Below are positions 46,707 to 56,460 of a DNA stretch of 64,000 bases, piece after piece; positions within the stretch are counted from its first letter, which is position 1, and each line of letters opens with the position of its first letter. Source of the stretch: Silene latifolia (Eukaryota > Streptophyta > Magnoliopsida > Caryophyllales > Caryophyllaceae); contig NC_133530.1 in NCBI RefSeq assembly GCF_048544455.1, positions 16,111,748 through 16,175,747 on the forward strand. Direction: 5' to 3'. The translations under genes were made by a program, and so were the position numbers. The notes under the pieces were generated by a model, which made no database searches, was not told the DNA's origin, and saw only the letters and a list, made by a program, of their open reading frames with translations.

Positions 46707-47452
46707 GGCCCTGTTCTTTTGGACTTAAAGTCACTTAATTTAAGTTCACTTCAGATCCTATAAGTTCAGTTCAGTTCAGATCAGATCCTATAAGTTCAGT
46801 TCAAATCCTATAAGTTAAGTTCAGTTCAGATCCTATAAGTTCAGTTCAGTTCAGATTCTATAAGTTCCGTTCAGTTACGATCTTATAAGTTCAGTTCAGA
46901 TCCTATAAATTCAGTTTAGAAAAGTTATATACGGAGTATTATTTTTAAGAACCCACGCAAAAACTTTTGACATTATTATTATTATTTTTAAAACAAAATT
47001 ATCACTCTTCTCATTATTTTTTATCATAATGTAACCGTAGTATAATGTATGAACAAATCATTACATATAAAGCAGAAAAATGTTACTCCCTCCAATCCAA
47101 TCCAAACTACCCATTTGACTTTTCACGGTCTACGAGAAGATACTTTGACCACGTTTTTCTCCATTTATATGTTAGTTTTTTGTATCGAAATTATAATTTT
47201 CCGAAACTTCTTTTTATAACAAACGTAAATATGTAAATTTTATGTATAAATTTTAAAAATTTGACTAAATATAATCGATGTCAATATTTAATAAGGTTGA
47301 CTTTAAAAAGTGAATGCGTAGTTTGGATTGGATTGGAGGTAGTATTATCTAACCTTGTGTTTTAGACTATATTTTCTTATCAGTGTTCTTTCTTGTCTGC
47401 CCACTAATTTCTTGTAAAATTTTTGTTTAATCTCAATAAAAGTTTGCGTTTT

Positions 47453-47491
<39 letters not shown>

Positions 47492-47708
47492 TAATTTAAG
47501 TTAATTTAAATTCGGATCGTATAAGTTCAGTTCAGATCCTATAAGTTCAGTTCAATTCATATTTTATAAGTTCAGTTCAGTTCAGATCTTATAAGTTCAG
47601 TTCAGATCCAATAAGTTCAGTTCAGTTCAGATCCTATAAGTTCAGTTCAGATCCTATAAGTTAAGTTCAGTTTAGATCAGATCTGTTTCAGTCCAAAAGA
47701 ACAGGGTC
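46707..47708. mobile_element. Harbinger/Tourist-like MITE, copy 4, middle layer
   Basis: Ends GGCCCTGTTCTTTTGGACTT and CCAAAAGAACAGGGTC. The TAA/TTA target duplication is degraded on the right. The interior is made of AGTTCAGTTCAGATCCTATA repeats (about 20 bp, many copies on both sides of the inner Stowaway) plus an (ATA)n run at about 47455-47490. Confidence 0.75.
47086..47342. mobile_element. Stowaway MITE, copy 3, inner layer
   Basis: 257 bp with long inverted ends CTCCCTCCAATCCAATCCAA and TTGGATTGGATTGGAGGTAG, flanked by TA. It is inserted in the Harbinger MITE. Confidence 0.88.
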
Positions 47709-47840
47709 AAGACACATTTTAGAAAAACCGATATGATATTATCAAAAGATAATGAATTACAAATATAAGTGAAAACGATACTAAACAATAAGATAACCAG
47801 ATTTTTTAGTTACGAGGACAAGAATTTTCATAAATGTGAT

Positions 47841-48087
47841 CTGGTAATGCAATAATGTAAATTAGGGGAATAAAACAATAAATTTGTTTCGATAATCTCA
47901 ATTTATTAGTGTCATATTACTAATTTTACTCGTTTTTTCGAGGTTAACTACGGCAAAACACAAGTATTAATACCTTTTTGATTACATAAAATAAAAATAG
48001 AAGTTACTTATACTCCGTATGATGGGAAGTAATGCACGGGAATAAAGTCGAACTGATAATTGCACATTTATGTAAGATAAGCATCAA
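47841..48087. other. Spacer before the tRNA gene
   Basis: AT-rich, nothing recognised. Confidence 0.5.
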
Positions 48088-48159
48088 GCCCTTATAGCTC
48101 AGTGGTAGAGCGTCAGTCTTGTAAACTGAAGGTCCGTAGTTCGATCCTGCGTGAGGGCA
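48088..48159 (+). tRNA. tRNA-Thr (anticodon TGU)
   Basis: A 72-bp cloverleaf: acceptor GCCCTTA pairs with TGAGGGC, discriminator A at the end. D arm AGCTCAGTGGTAGAGC holds the A box, the anticodon loop is CTTGTAA with TGT, and the T arm GTAGTTCGATCCTGC holds the B box. There is no intron and the CCA end is not encoded, as expected for a nuclear gene. It differs from the plastid trnT-UGU. It decodes ACA and, with wobble, other Thr codons. Confidence 0.97.
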
Positions 48160-48182
48160 TTTTTTTTTCTCTTTTTTTTTGC
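48160..48182 (+). terminator. RNA polymerase III terminator
   Basis: Two T-runs, nine or more T each, separated by CTC, immediately downstream of the tRNA. Confidence 0.85.
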
Positions 48183-48966
48183 AAAAAGGAACGAAAATCA
48201 ACAACAAAATCAAAGAGATGAACGGGAAAAGGGGATATGAACTTGAACAAATCATAGAATTTTGTTATCGTCTTTCGAGGGAAAAAATATAGGGAAATAA
48301 TCAAAAAGGGAATACTATAGTCATTTTTACCAAAAATTCTAAAACAAAGATGAGCACGATTTCAAATTGAATTAAAGATTAAAATGAAACAATTTAAACG
48401 AGATGGAAAGAATATGGAAGTCTGATTTACACATTAAAAATCAGTAGCAAGTCGAGACACAAATTGGTTCACTTTACGTACACGATCATTCAAATGATGA
48501 TAAATAACCACCTTATGAAGATGCTTCCAGTATCAACCAAATGAAGATCATATGTTCATATGTCAGACGTTTGTAACTGTCACAACTAAGACTTACTGTA
48601 AGAGGAAAATGTTTTAGTTTACGAGCTAAAAAAGACATCAAATTAGGAAGAGAGTGTGATTGAAATTTAAGTACATAAATGCAGTTGAACGTTGTAAATT
48701 TTAAGGAACTAAATAAAACCAAAAAACTACATTAAACTCTTCCATCTCTTTACATGGAAAAAAATTACAAATGATAGAGCGTCACGGGTGATACAAAATT
48801 TCACTAATACCCTCCCATATACATACGATAAGCGAGAGGGCATTAGAAAATTCGATGTTATCCTGTGACGCTAACCCATTTTTCAAAATAAGGAAAAAAT
48901 TAGATTAAATATCATAGTTATGCTAAAACAATTAATTACTCAAATCTTAGGGATTTAGGAAGTGCC
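48183..48966. other. Spacer and probable ACR4 3' untranslated region
   Basis: No gene. The part next to 48967 should hold the ACR4 3' UTR on the minus strand. Small open frames here have no family signature. Confidence 0.5.
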
Positions 48967-51756
48967 CTAGAAATTGTGCTTCAAGAACAAGCTTTCCTGA
49001 GGAGAAGCAGGTCCAATTTCTTCTTCCAAACTGATCAATCCTTCAACCCCATTTCGACCACTCCCTAGATTCCTACCCTCGGGAGTCGTAGCCGCCATAG
49101 CCGTCCTTACATTTTCGACGTCAGCATCAGAAACAGAAGATTTTCGACGTTGGGAGGAGGTGACACTAGGGAATGTTATCCATGAGGGTGCCCTGAACTC
49201 GAATCTCTGGTCCTCGGCTGAGCCTATGTCGGTTTCAGACGGGTTTGATGAACGTTGAGACGGTTTTTTATGCATTCGGCTACTTCCTAAGACTACCTCA
49301 GTTGGTAGAATAGGCTGCTCACTACAAGGAGTACCCATTAATAAGGCAAGAGCTCTTTCCAAAGCTGTAGTAACTTTGTCCATTGATGGTCTATCTTTGC
49401 CGCGCATTCTAACACATTTACACGCGACATTTGCTATCCTTCTTAGGGCTTCGATCTCAGGTGGGGATTTCAGAGCGGGGTCCAAGATCGTGGTAATGTC
49501 CCCCGCTCTGATAAGTGGGACGGCCCATTCAACAATGTTTCCGTCTTCAAATTGCATGTCTATGGCCTTTCTACCACTTAGAATTTCCAGCAGAAGAACA
49601 CCAAAGCTGTACACATCAGATTTAGTTGTTAGGTAGTGGAGTCTATAATACTCGGGGTCAAGGTACCCGAGAGTGCCAGCTGGCAGCTCGGCTAATGGGG
49701 AGCTGCTGTCAGTGGGTCCGAGAAGAGACAGGCCGAAATCAGCCACTCTGGCATTGTGCTCTTCATCTATCAGTATGTTGGAGGATTTAATATCTCGGTG
49801 TATCACAGGAGGGCACGCATACCCATGCAAATACTCAATCCCTCGTGAGGCTTGGACCGCAATAGTGACTCTTCGGACCCAATCAAGTTGCTCCTTCGAA
49901 ACATTGTCTTTTCCATGAAGGTGCTGGTGGAGAGACCCATGAGCCATGAACTCGTAAACTAGAAGCCTTTCTTCAGCCTCTTCACAATATCCTAACAAAT
50001 TCAAAAGATGAGCATGGTTTAGCCGGGATAGTAAATCGAGTTCAGTGTGGAATTCCTTCGAGTTTTTCTTCTGGTCCGACGACATTACTGCCCTTTTCAC
50101 AGCAACAGTAGTTCCATCCCTCAGAACTCCCTTAAATACACAAGAGAAACTCCCCCTTCCCACTATCGATTCCTCCTTGAACCCTTCCGTGGCCTTCTCT
50201 AATTCTTGGTATGTAAATACTTTAGCCCTCGGAATCTTAATCTCCTCCATTTCAGGCCTGATTTTAGGGTTTGGAATTGAACCAATCCCGGCAGTTTTCT
50301 TGGACTTCCATACCCTCACAGAGCATTGACAGTTTCTCAGTTTATATCTCACATACAGTACTGCAACTAACGAAACTACTATTACCATGAACACAGCAAA
50401 AACAATCTCTGCAACAATGACAGGAAGTTGAGTAGACCAAAACTTTGCATATTTTCTGTCCTCGGGATCATTTGACCTGTCGTTTGAAGAACAGTTTGAG
50501 TTGCATTCCGGAGAAGTACAACTAGAACAGTTATATACACACTGTCTATCAGAATCTTTGGTACAATCAGCCTTCGTGTACATGTCTTGAGGGCAAGAAC
50601 TCTTACAAGGCACACACATGTGATTCGGAGATTTGCAGGTTTGCCTTCCAAGTTTGGACTCATAGAAACCGGCTGGACACTCTGACCTGCAAACTCCAGG
50701 GGACACGGCTATTGGAAGAGATGTCGGGAACCCATATCCCCAACAAACGGGTGACAGTGATTTTTGTGCTAGTATTCCACACGTGAAATAGTCTCCGGCA
50801 CTGATAGTGTAGACTTGGGCATACCGTGGAGGTAATGTACTTCTGTCCATGACGAAACCCCAGCAAATAACCCCTCTATCCGAACTCCTTATTCCACAAG
50901 CATGAAACTTTCCTCCAACAACTGATAGCATAGGAATTTGAGGGGCTAAATTGACATTGTCCATGCCAGAGAGACTAGCAGAAAACTTATCATCGTTGTT
51001 CAGGCTCGTACCCCAACAAAAGGGAGTTGAATACACCCCTTCTTCAATCCCACACACATGGTATCCACCAGCTGATAGAACTTGGAACCTCTTATTAGTC
51101 GGAAGTAAGGTAATTACTCGACTATTACTCTCGTCTCCCCAACAAAACGCAGTCCTATTTTCCGCGAATAACCCACAATTAAAGCTAGAACCAGCAGAAA
51201 TTGATTTAATTTGTCCATCAAACACATTATTAGAAGTCATGTTATACCCCCAACAATCAACCAAAGAAGTTTCCCTAAGCTTTCCTGTTGATGGTTTCCT
51301 CAAACCACACAAATGATGATCACCAGCACTAATTTCGACATAGCGAGATCCTTGGTTCATTGGTTGTGGAACACCCATCTTTACAAAATTATTACTTCCC
51401 CAACAATAAGGTTGATTTGAATCCATCAATAGCCCACACATAAACCCATCACCCCCAGATAAACCCGAAAAACCGAGGTTTCTTGGGGTTGCATATACAA
51501 TAGCAGCATCTAACCCATAACAGTCTGCAAAATTTGACCCATCTGATTTCAATCCACAAAAAGCAGGACCATTTTCACCATAAGAAACTGCTATTGAAGA
51601 CATTGACCCTAACCCATTAACCAAACACCAAAATTCTGAAATTACAGCAATCATCACAGTAAATTTCAGATTTTTTACTGCAAATTGAGCTTTTCCACAG
51701 TAAATCTTCAATGCCCATGTCAAAAAACACCCTACTAAACACTTGCTAAGTTCCAT
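48967..51756 (-). CDS. ACR4: ACR4/CRINKLY4 receptor-like kinase
   Basis: 929 residues in one exon, as in Arabidopsis ACR4. Residues 1-50 include the signal peptide. A second Met at 35 (MIAVISEFWCLVNG) would give a more ordinary one and may be the real start. Residues ~51-350 are the seven CRINKLY repeats of an RCC1-like propeller (FCGLKSDGS, YCWGSNN, LVDCWGYN, FCWGDES, FCWGTS, VICWGF, VCWGYG). A TNFR-like Cys-rich region spans about 356-424 and a transmembrane helix 445-468. The kinase spans about 525-805, with glycine loop GRGSFSCV 533-540, Lys554, HRDIKSSN 653-660 and DFGLS 673-677, so all catalytic residues are present. The tail ends in EEEIGPASPQESLFLKHNF, close to the Arabidopsis ending. 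ACR4 acts at the plasma membrane in epidermal differentiation and, in roots, perceives CLE40-related signals and restrains columella and pericycle divisions. Confidence 0.97.
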   Translation of the reverse strand: MELSKCLVGCFLTWALKIYCGKAQFAVKNLKFTVMIAVISEFWCLVNGLGSMSSIAVSYGENGPAFCGLKSDGSNFADCYGLDAAIVYATPRNLGFSGLSGGDGFMCGLLMDSNQPYCWGSNNFVKMGVPQPMNQGSRYVEISAGDHHLCGLRKPSTGKLRETSLVDCWGYNMTSNNVFDGQIKSISAGSSFNCGLFAENRTAFCWGDESNSRVITLLPTNKRFQVLSAGGYHVCGIEEGVYSTPFCWGTSLNNDDKFSASLSGMDNVNLAPQIPMLSVVGGKFHACGIRSSDRGVICWGFVMDRSTLPPRYAQVYTISAGDYFTCGILAQKSLSPVCWGYGFPTSLPIAVSPGVCRSECPAGFYESKLGRQTCKSPNHMCVPCKSSCPQDMYTKADCTKDSDRQCVYNCSSCTSPECNSNCSSNDRSNDPEDRKYAKFWSTQLPVIVAEIVFAVFMVIVVSLVAVLYVRYKLRNCQCSVRVWKSKKTAGIGSIPNPKIRPEMEEIKIPRAKVFTYQELEKATEGFKEESIVGRGSFSCVFKGVLRDGTTVAVKRAVMSSDQKKNSKEFHTELDLLSRLNHAHLLNLLGYCEEAEERLLVYEFMAHGSLHQHLHGKDNVSKEQLDWVRRVTIAVQASRGIEYLHGYACPPVIHRDIKSSNILIDEEHNARVADFGLSLLGPTDSSSPLAELPAGTLGYLDPEYYRLHYLTTKSDVYSFGVLLLEILSGRKAIDMQFEDGNIVEWAVPLIRAGDITTILDPALKSPPEIEALRRIANVACKCVRMRGKDRPSMDKVTTALERALALLMGTPCSEQPILPTEVVLGSSRMHKKPSQRSSNPSETDIGSAEDQRFEFRAPSWITFPSVTSSQRRKSSVSDADVENVRTAMAATTPEGRNLGSGRNGVEGLISLEEEIGPASPQESLFLKHNF

Positions 51757-51975
51757 TACACTGAAATAATTCTAACTAAGAGCTAGCTATAATCAATGGC
51801 ATGATTTTACTTTACCACAGTAAAAAAGAACAAGTTTTTTACCTTTCTTCAAGTGCTGAACTACATAAAGATGCTTCCTTTTTTACCCAAAACATCTTCA
51901 TAACACAATCTCATCAAAACTCAGATTCAAAGTTCTCAACTTTTTCCAAAAAATCACAGTTCTACACAAAAAACT

Positions 51976-52314
51976 TCACCTGCATTCATTTCCATCAGTA
52001 CAAAACAGCAAAGCCCATGATTTTTTTTCACTTTTTGGATCAAACTGAGGTAAATAATGATTACTAACACACTTATCTAACATCTGCACTAAAGAACTGC
52101 TGCTGTAAACAGAAACAGTAACAAAAATCACAAGAACAAAATGGTAATATTGATGATTATTATTAATATTATTACAGTAAATGCAATGACAGGAATGAAA
52201 TTTCTGCCACACAGATGAAAAAGATTGAAACTTTGAAGAGATAGAAAGAGGAAGAACATTAAATGTGAAAGGAATGCAGCTTCTCATAACAGGCAGAGGT
52301 GTAGGTGAATGCAT
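51976..52314 (-). other. Possible upstream ORF in the ACR4 leader
   Basis: A 112-codon open frame on the ACR4 strand begins 558 bp before the ACR4 ATG and closes 219 bp before it. It has no recognisable domain and low-complexity stretches (NNINNNHQYY). If transcription starts upstream of 52314, it would be an unusually long upstream ORF. If transcription starts downstream, it is chance. Confidence 0.3.
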
Positions 52315-52333
52315 TAAATGACTGATTTAATGC
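52311..52333 (-). promoter_or_regulatory. Inverted pair of L1-box-like HD-ZIP IV sites upstream of ACR4
   Basis: Two perfectly inverted 9-bp arms, GCATTAAAT and ATTTAATGC, are separated by GACTG. GCATTAAATGC is the consensus bound by PDF2/ATML1, and the L1 box is TAAATGYA. ACR4 is an epidermal (L1) gene under ATML1/PDF2 control in Arabidopsis, so the position ~555 bp upstream of the start codon is meaningful. Function here is inferred. Confidence 0.55.
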
Positions 52334-53768
52334 AAAAAAAAATTAAAATTAAATTTTTCAAAAAAAAATAATAAAAAATTTAAATATTGAATATTAAATA
52401 TTTCTTGCCTTGATTCCTGCACACATGGGTCTATGAATTATTTATGTCTTGGAGATTTAACATTGAATGTCGTTTAAAAAAAAATTAAAATTAAAAATTC
52501 CTTGTTTTTGTTCTTAATTCTTACTGTAATTCTTAATTCTTAAATTCTATGTATGTTTGTATGTTTGTTATGAAGTATGGTGAAAGTTTTTGTGTTTAAG
52601 TTCAAGGGTTATTTTTTTTTTAAAGGGAAGAAATTGTATAGAAATTGCATATTTTGCATGGAAATGTTGGGATACTAAAATGAATAAATATGGAAGGTTT
52701 AGATTTGGTTTCTTCAAAGATTCATGTTACCATCATTAGATGTTCCCAACTAAAAAGGTTATGACTTTTGGTTGTGTGCAATGATCTCACCATTTTGTAC
52801 CTTCTTTGAGTATCTTTGTGGTCTAGACTCTAGACCTAACAAACGGATCATTCGGGCGATTCGGGTGGGGGGTTATTTCGGATTTGTCAAATTTTTGGGT
52901 TAGTTCGGGTCGGGTTATTTCGGGTCACAGGTCTATTTCGGATTTGTTGGTTAAGTCTGTTTCGGATTAAGCGGGCTGGATTATTTCGGGTCGGGTCAAT
53001 GGTTAAGAGAAAAAAAAACATTTCAAGTTTTTTTTGGGTCAATTGGAGTTATGTTTTATCAAGTAATTTTCGATTGGGCGGTTTCGGGTCGAGTCTGTTA
53101 GGTCAACAAAGCTCGTGTCATTTTCGGGCCGGGACATGTCACATTCGGGAGCTGTAGTTCCGTCAATTTCGGGCTAGGGCCAGCCTTTTCGGTTCAGGGC
53201 AATCAGATCGGATTGATTTTATTTGCTAGGTCTAATTATAGATACACTCATCTAGGGATGTTAATGGGGCGAGTATGAGTGGTTCGTCACTTCGCCTTAT
53301 GGTGAACTATTATCTCCGTTCGCGATTGGATGGGTGATAGACTGATAGTTGAAGTAGTTGTTGATCCTGAGTTGGGAGTGGATGGTTATTGTCTGGTTTG
53401 TTGGCTAGATCTTGGTTGTTAATAGACTTGTCAAAACGGATTAGATGAACGGGTTTTAGATTTCGCCATTTTGGAATGAGATAAAATACGGGTCAAGTAT
53501 ATTTTGTACTCATTTTTGGACTGAGATCAAATTAACTCATTTTTTCAAATGTTTGTTTCCTTTAATCCTTTACGGAGTATGTACTAACACATACCTCAAT
53601 GTACTAACACAATAAGAAAAGGTAGAGATTTTCCCGCTCAAATTACTATAGTTTAAAATTTGGGTTTGATATTTTTTGGGGGTTATTCTAGACAGGTGTC
53701 AGTCATTTTTCGGGGTTGAGTTAGCTTTTGACAGCTCTAGTTTTTGATGAATAGGTAATCGTAATTAA
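52334..53768. other. Spacer right of ACR4
   Basis: AT-rich part (52334-52830) probably holds distal ACR4 promoter. A hAT-like MITE follows, then decayed CGGGT-rich repeats. No gene. Confidence 0.5.
52831..53234. mobile_element. Degenerate MITE with TAGACCTARCAAA ends, hAT-like
   Basis: TAGACCTAACAAA at the left and TTTGCTAGGTCTA at the right are inverted, ~404 bp apart. The interior is degenerate TTCGGGTCGGG repeats. The target duplication is not clear. Confidence 0.45.
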
Positions 53769-54133
53769 GGTATTGTTTTTTATACTTAATTTCAGCTCAT
53801 TTCAGTTCAATTCAGTTTTATTCAATTCAGATCCGCTCAGTTCAGTTCAGTTTAGCTCATCTTTCTACAAATTAACTCTGACTTTTGTTCTTTTTTGCTT
53901 GGTTTCAAGTTACTCCAGCCTACTTCAACTCATTTTAGTTCAGCTCACCTTATTTCAGTTAACTTTATATCAAAAAAATTTAGATTCAGTTCAGTTCCAT
54001 CCAACTCATTTTAGTTTAGTTCAATTCTTTTCAGCTCAATTCAGTTCAGTTTAGCTTTTATTTAGCCCAAAAGAACATGGTCTTAGTTCATTTCAGCTCA
54101 GTTTAGCTCCTTTCACCAAAAAAGAACATAACC
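53769..54133. mobile_element. Harbinger/Tourist-like MITE, copy 5
   Basis: Starts GGTATTGTTTTTT, ends AAAAAAGAACATAACC, with TAA target duplications (53766-53768, 54134-54136). An internal CCCAAAAGAACATGGTC at about 54064-54080 looks like a second right end, so the element may be a fused or partly duplicated copy. The interior is TTCAG-rich. Confidence 0.65.
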
Positions 54134-54136
54134 TAA

Positions 54137-54729
54137 GTTAAGTTTAGACAAGTTAACTTAATACGGAGTATCGTATAAGTTCAGTTTAGAAAAGTTTAAA
54201 TCATATAAATTTAATTCCTAAAAGTTAAGAAGGAATTCTTGTAATAAAATACCCTCTTTGTCTCGATCATTTGTTGTCCTATTCCATTTTTGGCTGTTTT
54301 AGTCAATTGTTGTTCTTTCTATTTTTTGATTGCACCTAATGAGCAACTTGACCCTTTACACTCAATTTAGTCTACTTATCATCTTATAATTAGCTCCCTC
54401 CTTTTTCCTTAATATTTGTGTCAAAACTAAAAAATAACAATTAACCAGTAATTTATTTAAACCCATGCCAATTTTGTCAAGAGAGAATTCTTGTATGGAC
54501 AAGAAACGCGTAGCCCGAGAGCAAAGGACGAACAAATAGACAGTAAAGCCCAAACATCGGAGCCCATTATGCGGATTACACACGCTATTCGAATTCCTAA
54601 GCCCTACTCATTTATGTTGTTTTACTTGTTTATTTTCTCTTGTTTTATGGATTATATATTATAAAACATTAATTTGTCTTGTCTAAAACGGCTATATCCG
54701 TATTAAGTGTAAAATATGTTAATATAATA
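54137..54729. other. Spacer
   Basis: No gene recognised. Confidence 0.5.
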
Positions 54730-54760
54730 CTAGTATGGATCCCGCGCATACATGCGCGGT
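54730..54760 (-). mobile_element. Helitron 3' terminus (minus strand)
   Basis: Read on the minus strand: a hairpin CCGCGCATG/CATGCGCGG (54742-54759), eight bases, then CTAG (54733-54730) before a T. This is the canonical 3' end. The body should extend rightward into the AT-rich sequence to 55.4 kb or more. The 5' TC end was not located. Confidence 0.6.
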
Positions 54761-56286
54761 ATTCATAGTTATTTTACTTTATAATGTATTATTTAAGATT
54801 TAAAATTGACGTACTATTAATTTTTCATATTTTAATATGAGGATAAAAAATTGAAATAGAAAATTAATTAAAAGAATTAAGTAAATTCATGAAATGTATA
54901 TTTTAATGAAAATTTTCATCACAAAACTAATGATTACAATTTATAAATTTTCTCAAATAATTTTAAAGATTTTTTTTGTCAAGAAATTAATAATATAAGT
55001 TCATAAATTTTTTATACGGATTAAATACTCGTACTTGGTAAAAAACATTATGCGAAAGTAATAATATCAAATTTTTCGGTTTATCATATACGAATTTTAG
55101 ATTTATACCACTTTTGTTTTATTTTTAAATTAAAAGATTATAATTTAATTAAAAAAAATATAATGATTAAAGATTATATCTTAACTAAAAGATAATAATT
55201 TAATAAAAATAGAGTTTTGTTTTCTTATTTAGCCAACTTCCTTGGAGGGAAAACTATTGAAAATTTTTATTCTCTTATAGTAGTAAATAAAGGGGAATGC
55301 AAGTTGAAAAAATATTATCCCCTTTTTAAATGTCATAGAATTATTTATTATATGAAATAAATCAGTATGGCCTAGTCAAAGATAGGATATAATGAAGCCC
55401 AAAGCCCAATATAGAGCAACTTATTTAGGCGGGAAAACTTGAGAATCTCTTATTCTTTTAGTTTAAGGGGGATGGGTTTTTCATTCTACGTATAGAGTAT
55501 AATAGATGTAGATGGGACAAGAGTCTATCGTTCCCCACACGTTCTGTTTTTTTATCTCATCCATCTATATATTTTACCCGTTTGATTGTCTAAAACAGAT
55601 AGTATAATAGATGTAGATGGGACAAGAGTCTATCGTTCATTCGTTCCCCACACGTTCTGCTTTTTATCTCATCCATCTATATATTTTACCCGTTTGATTG
55701 TCTAAAACAGATAAATGTACATTATGATTCGAATCTAGCTCAGTTGAAAATTACTCCCTGGTTATGTCTAAAAATATTAACACACGTTGGCCGGATATCG
55801 GTATTTTTATGTTCATTTGATCTTAAATAAATGTACATTATGGATTCGAATCCCCTCTACATGAATTTATAATGACAATAATCAATCTTTATTTTTTTTG
55901 ATGTAGACTCGAATTGTTTTTTGACACATATTATATTAACCTTTCATAATAAACTCTACCGGCTCATCGAACATTACTACAGTATAAAAATAACTTTTCT
56001 AGATCATACTCCATAACTTTTAGCGTATAAAATTACAGTAACATATTTAAATTTGTTATTAACCTTTTTTACAAGTATATTTTCTACCAAAAATCATGCA
56101 TAGGTTGAAAAAATTACAATCGAAGTTACATCCATGGGAGGGAGTAATATTTGACTATGTCTTATTTAAAACCGTATTAAGTAAAAATCTTTTAAACACG
56201 TTCTTTCATTTTTGTCTTATTCAAAACAGTTGTGATAATCGTGTTAATTAAATAAAAATGACGGTCTTAACTAGGAATTTGTGAAT
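54761..56286. other. AT-rich spacer, partly Helitron body
   Basis: No gene. Contains the tandem duplication at 55498-55711. Confidence 0.5.
55498..55711. repeat. Two-copy direct tandem repeat (~110 bp)
   Basis: Two adjacent copies running from TATAATAGATGTAGATGGG to TTTGATTGTCTAAAACAGAT. They differ by an extra CATTCGTT in the second and T-run length. Recent local duplication. Confidence 0.9.
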
Positions 56287-56460
56287 CACAAAATCTCATT
56301 GAAGACGGCACGTATCCGTCACTCTTCCTCTCACAAATGACCCAAATAGAGGAGAGAGGGAAGCACATGAGGGTGCCCCACCTTGTCCCCCTATCCGTTT
56401 TGTGAGTGACATTACCCGTTACTTGCTCCGACCCGTCTTCAGCAAGACTAACTGTTTGTG
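56287..56460. mobile_element. Dispersed MITE-like repeat, copy 2
   Basis: Close match to 19906-20085. This copy shows partial inverted ends (CACAAA..TCTCATTGAAGACGG and CCGTCTTCAGCAAGA..TTTGTG). Superfamily not assigned. Confidence 0.6.

Larger units (their letters stand above)
46537..47730. mobile_element. Mutator-like MITE, outer layer of a triple nest
   Basis: The ends CAGTTTTTCTAGATGTGTC and GACACATTTTAGAAAAACCG are inverted and flanked by a perfect 9-bp direct repeat ATATGATAT (46528-46536, 47731-47739). Units 1 and 2 keep the uninterrupted site (about 21318 and 39160). Most of the length is a Harbinger MITE nested inside. The original element was about 190 bp. Confidence 0.75.
44745..47840. 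repeat. Dirigent duplication unit 3 (partial)
   Basis: It contains the left spacer, dirigent 3 and its promoter block. Similarity resumes at 47731-47840 after the nested MITE stack, matching 39160-39260, and stops before the pseudogene part of units 1 and 2. Confidence 0.7.

Noticed and set aside
47045-47236. Small ORF MYEQIITYKAEK...
   Set aside because: It lies across the Stowaway MITE and its flank; no support as a gene.
48088-48159. Plastid-derived tRNA insertion
   Set aside because: The sequence matches the nuclear tRNA-Thr pattern and is flanked by a pol III terminator, without surrounding plastid sequence.
49376-51316. Plus-strand open frames across ACR4
   Set aside because: Antisense shadows of a strongly recognised receptor kinase.
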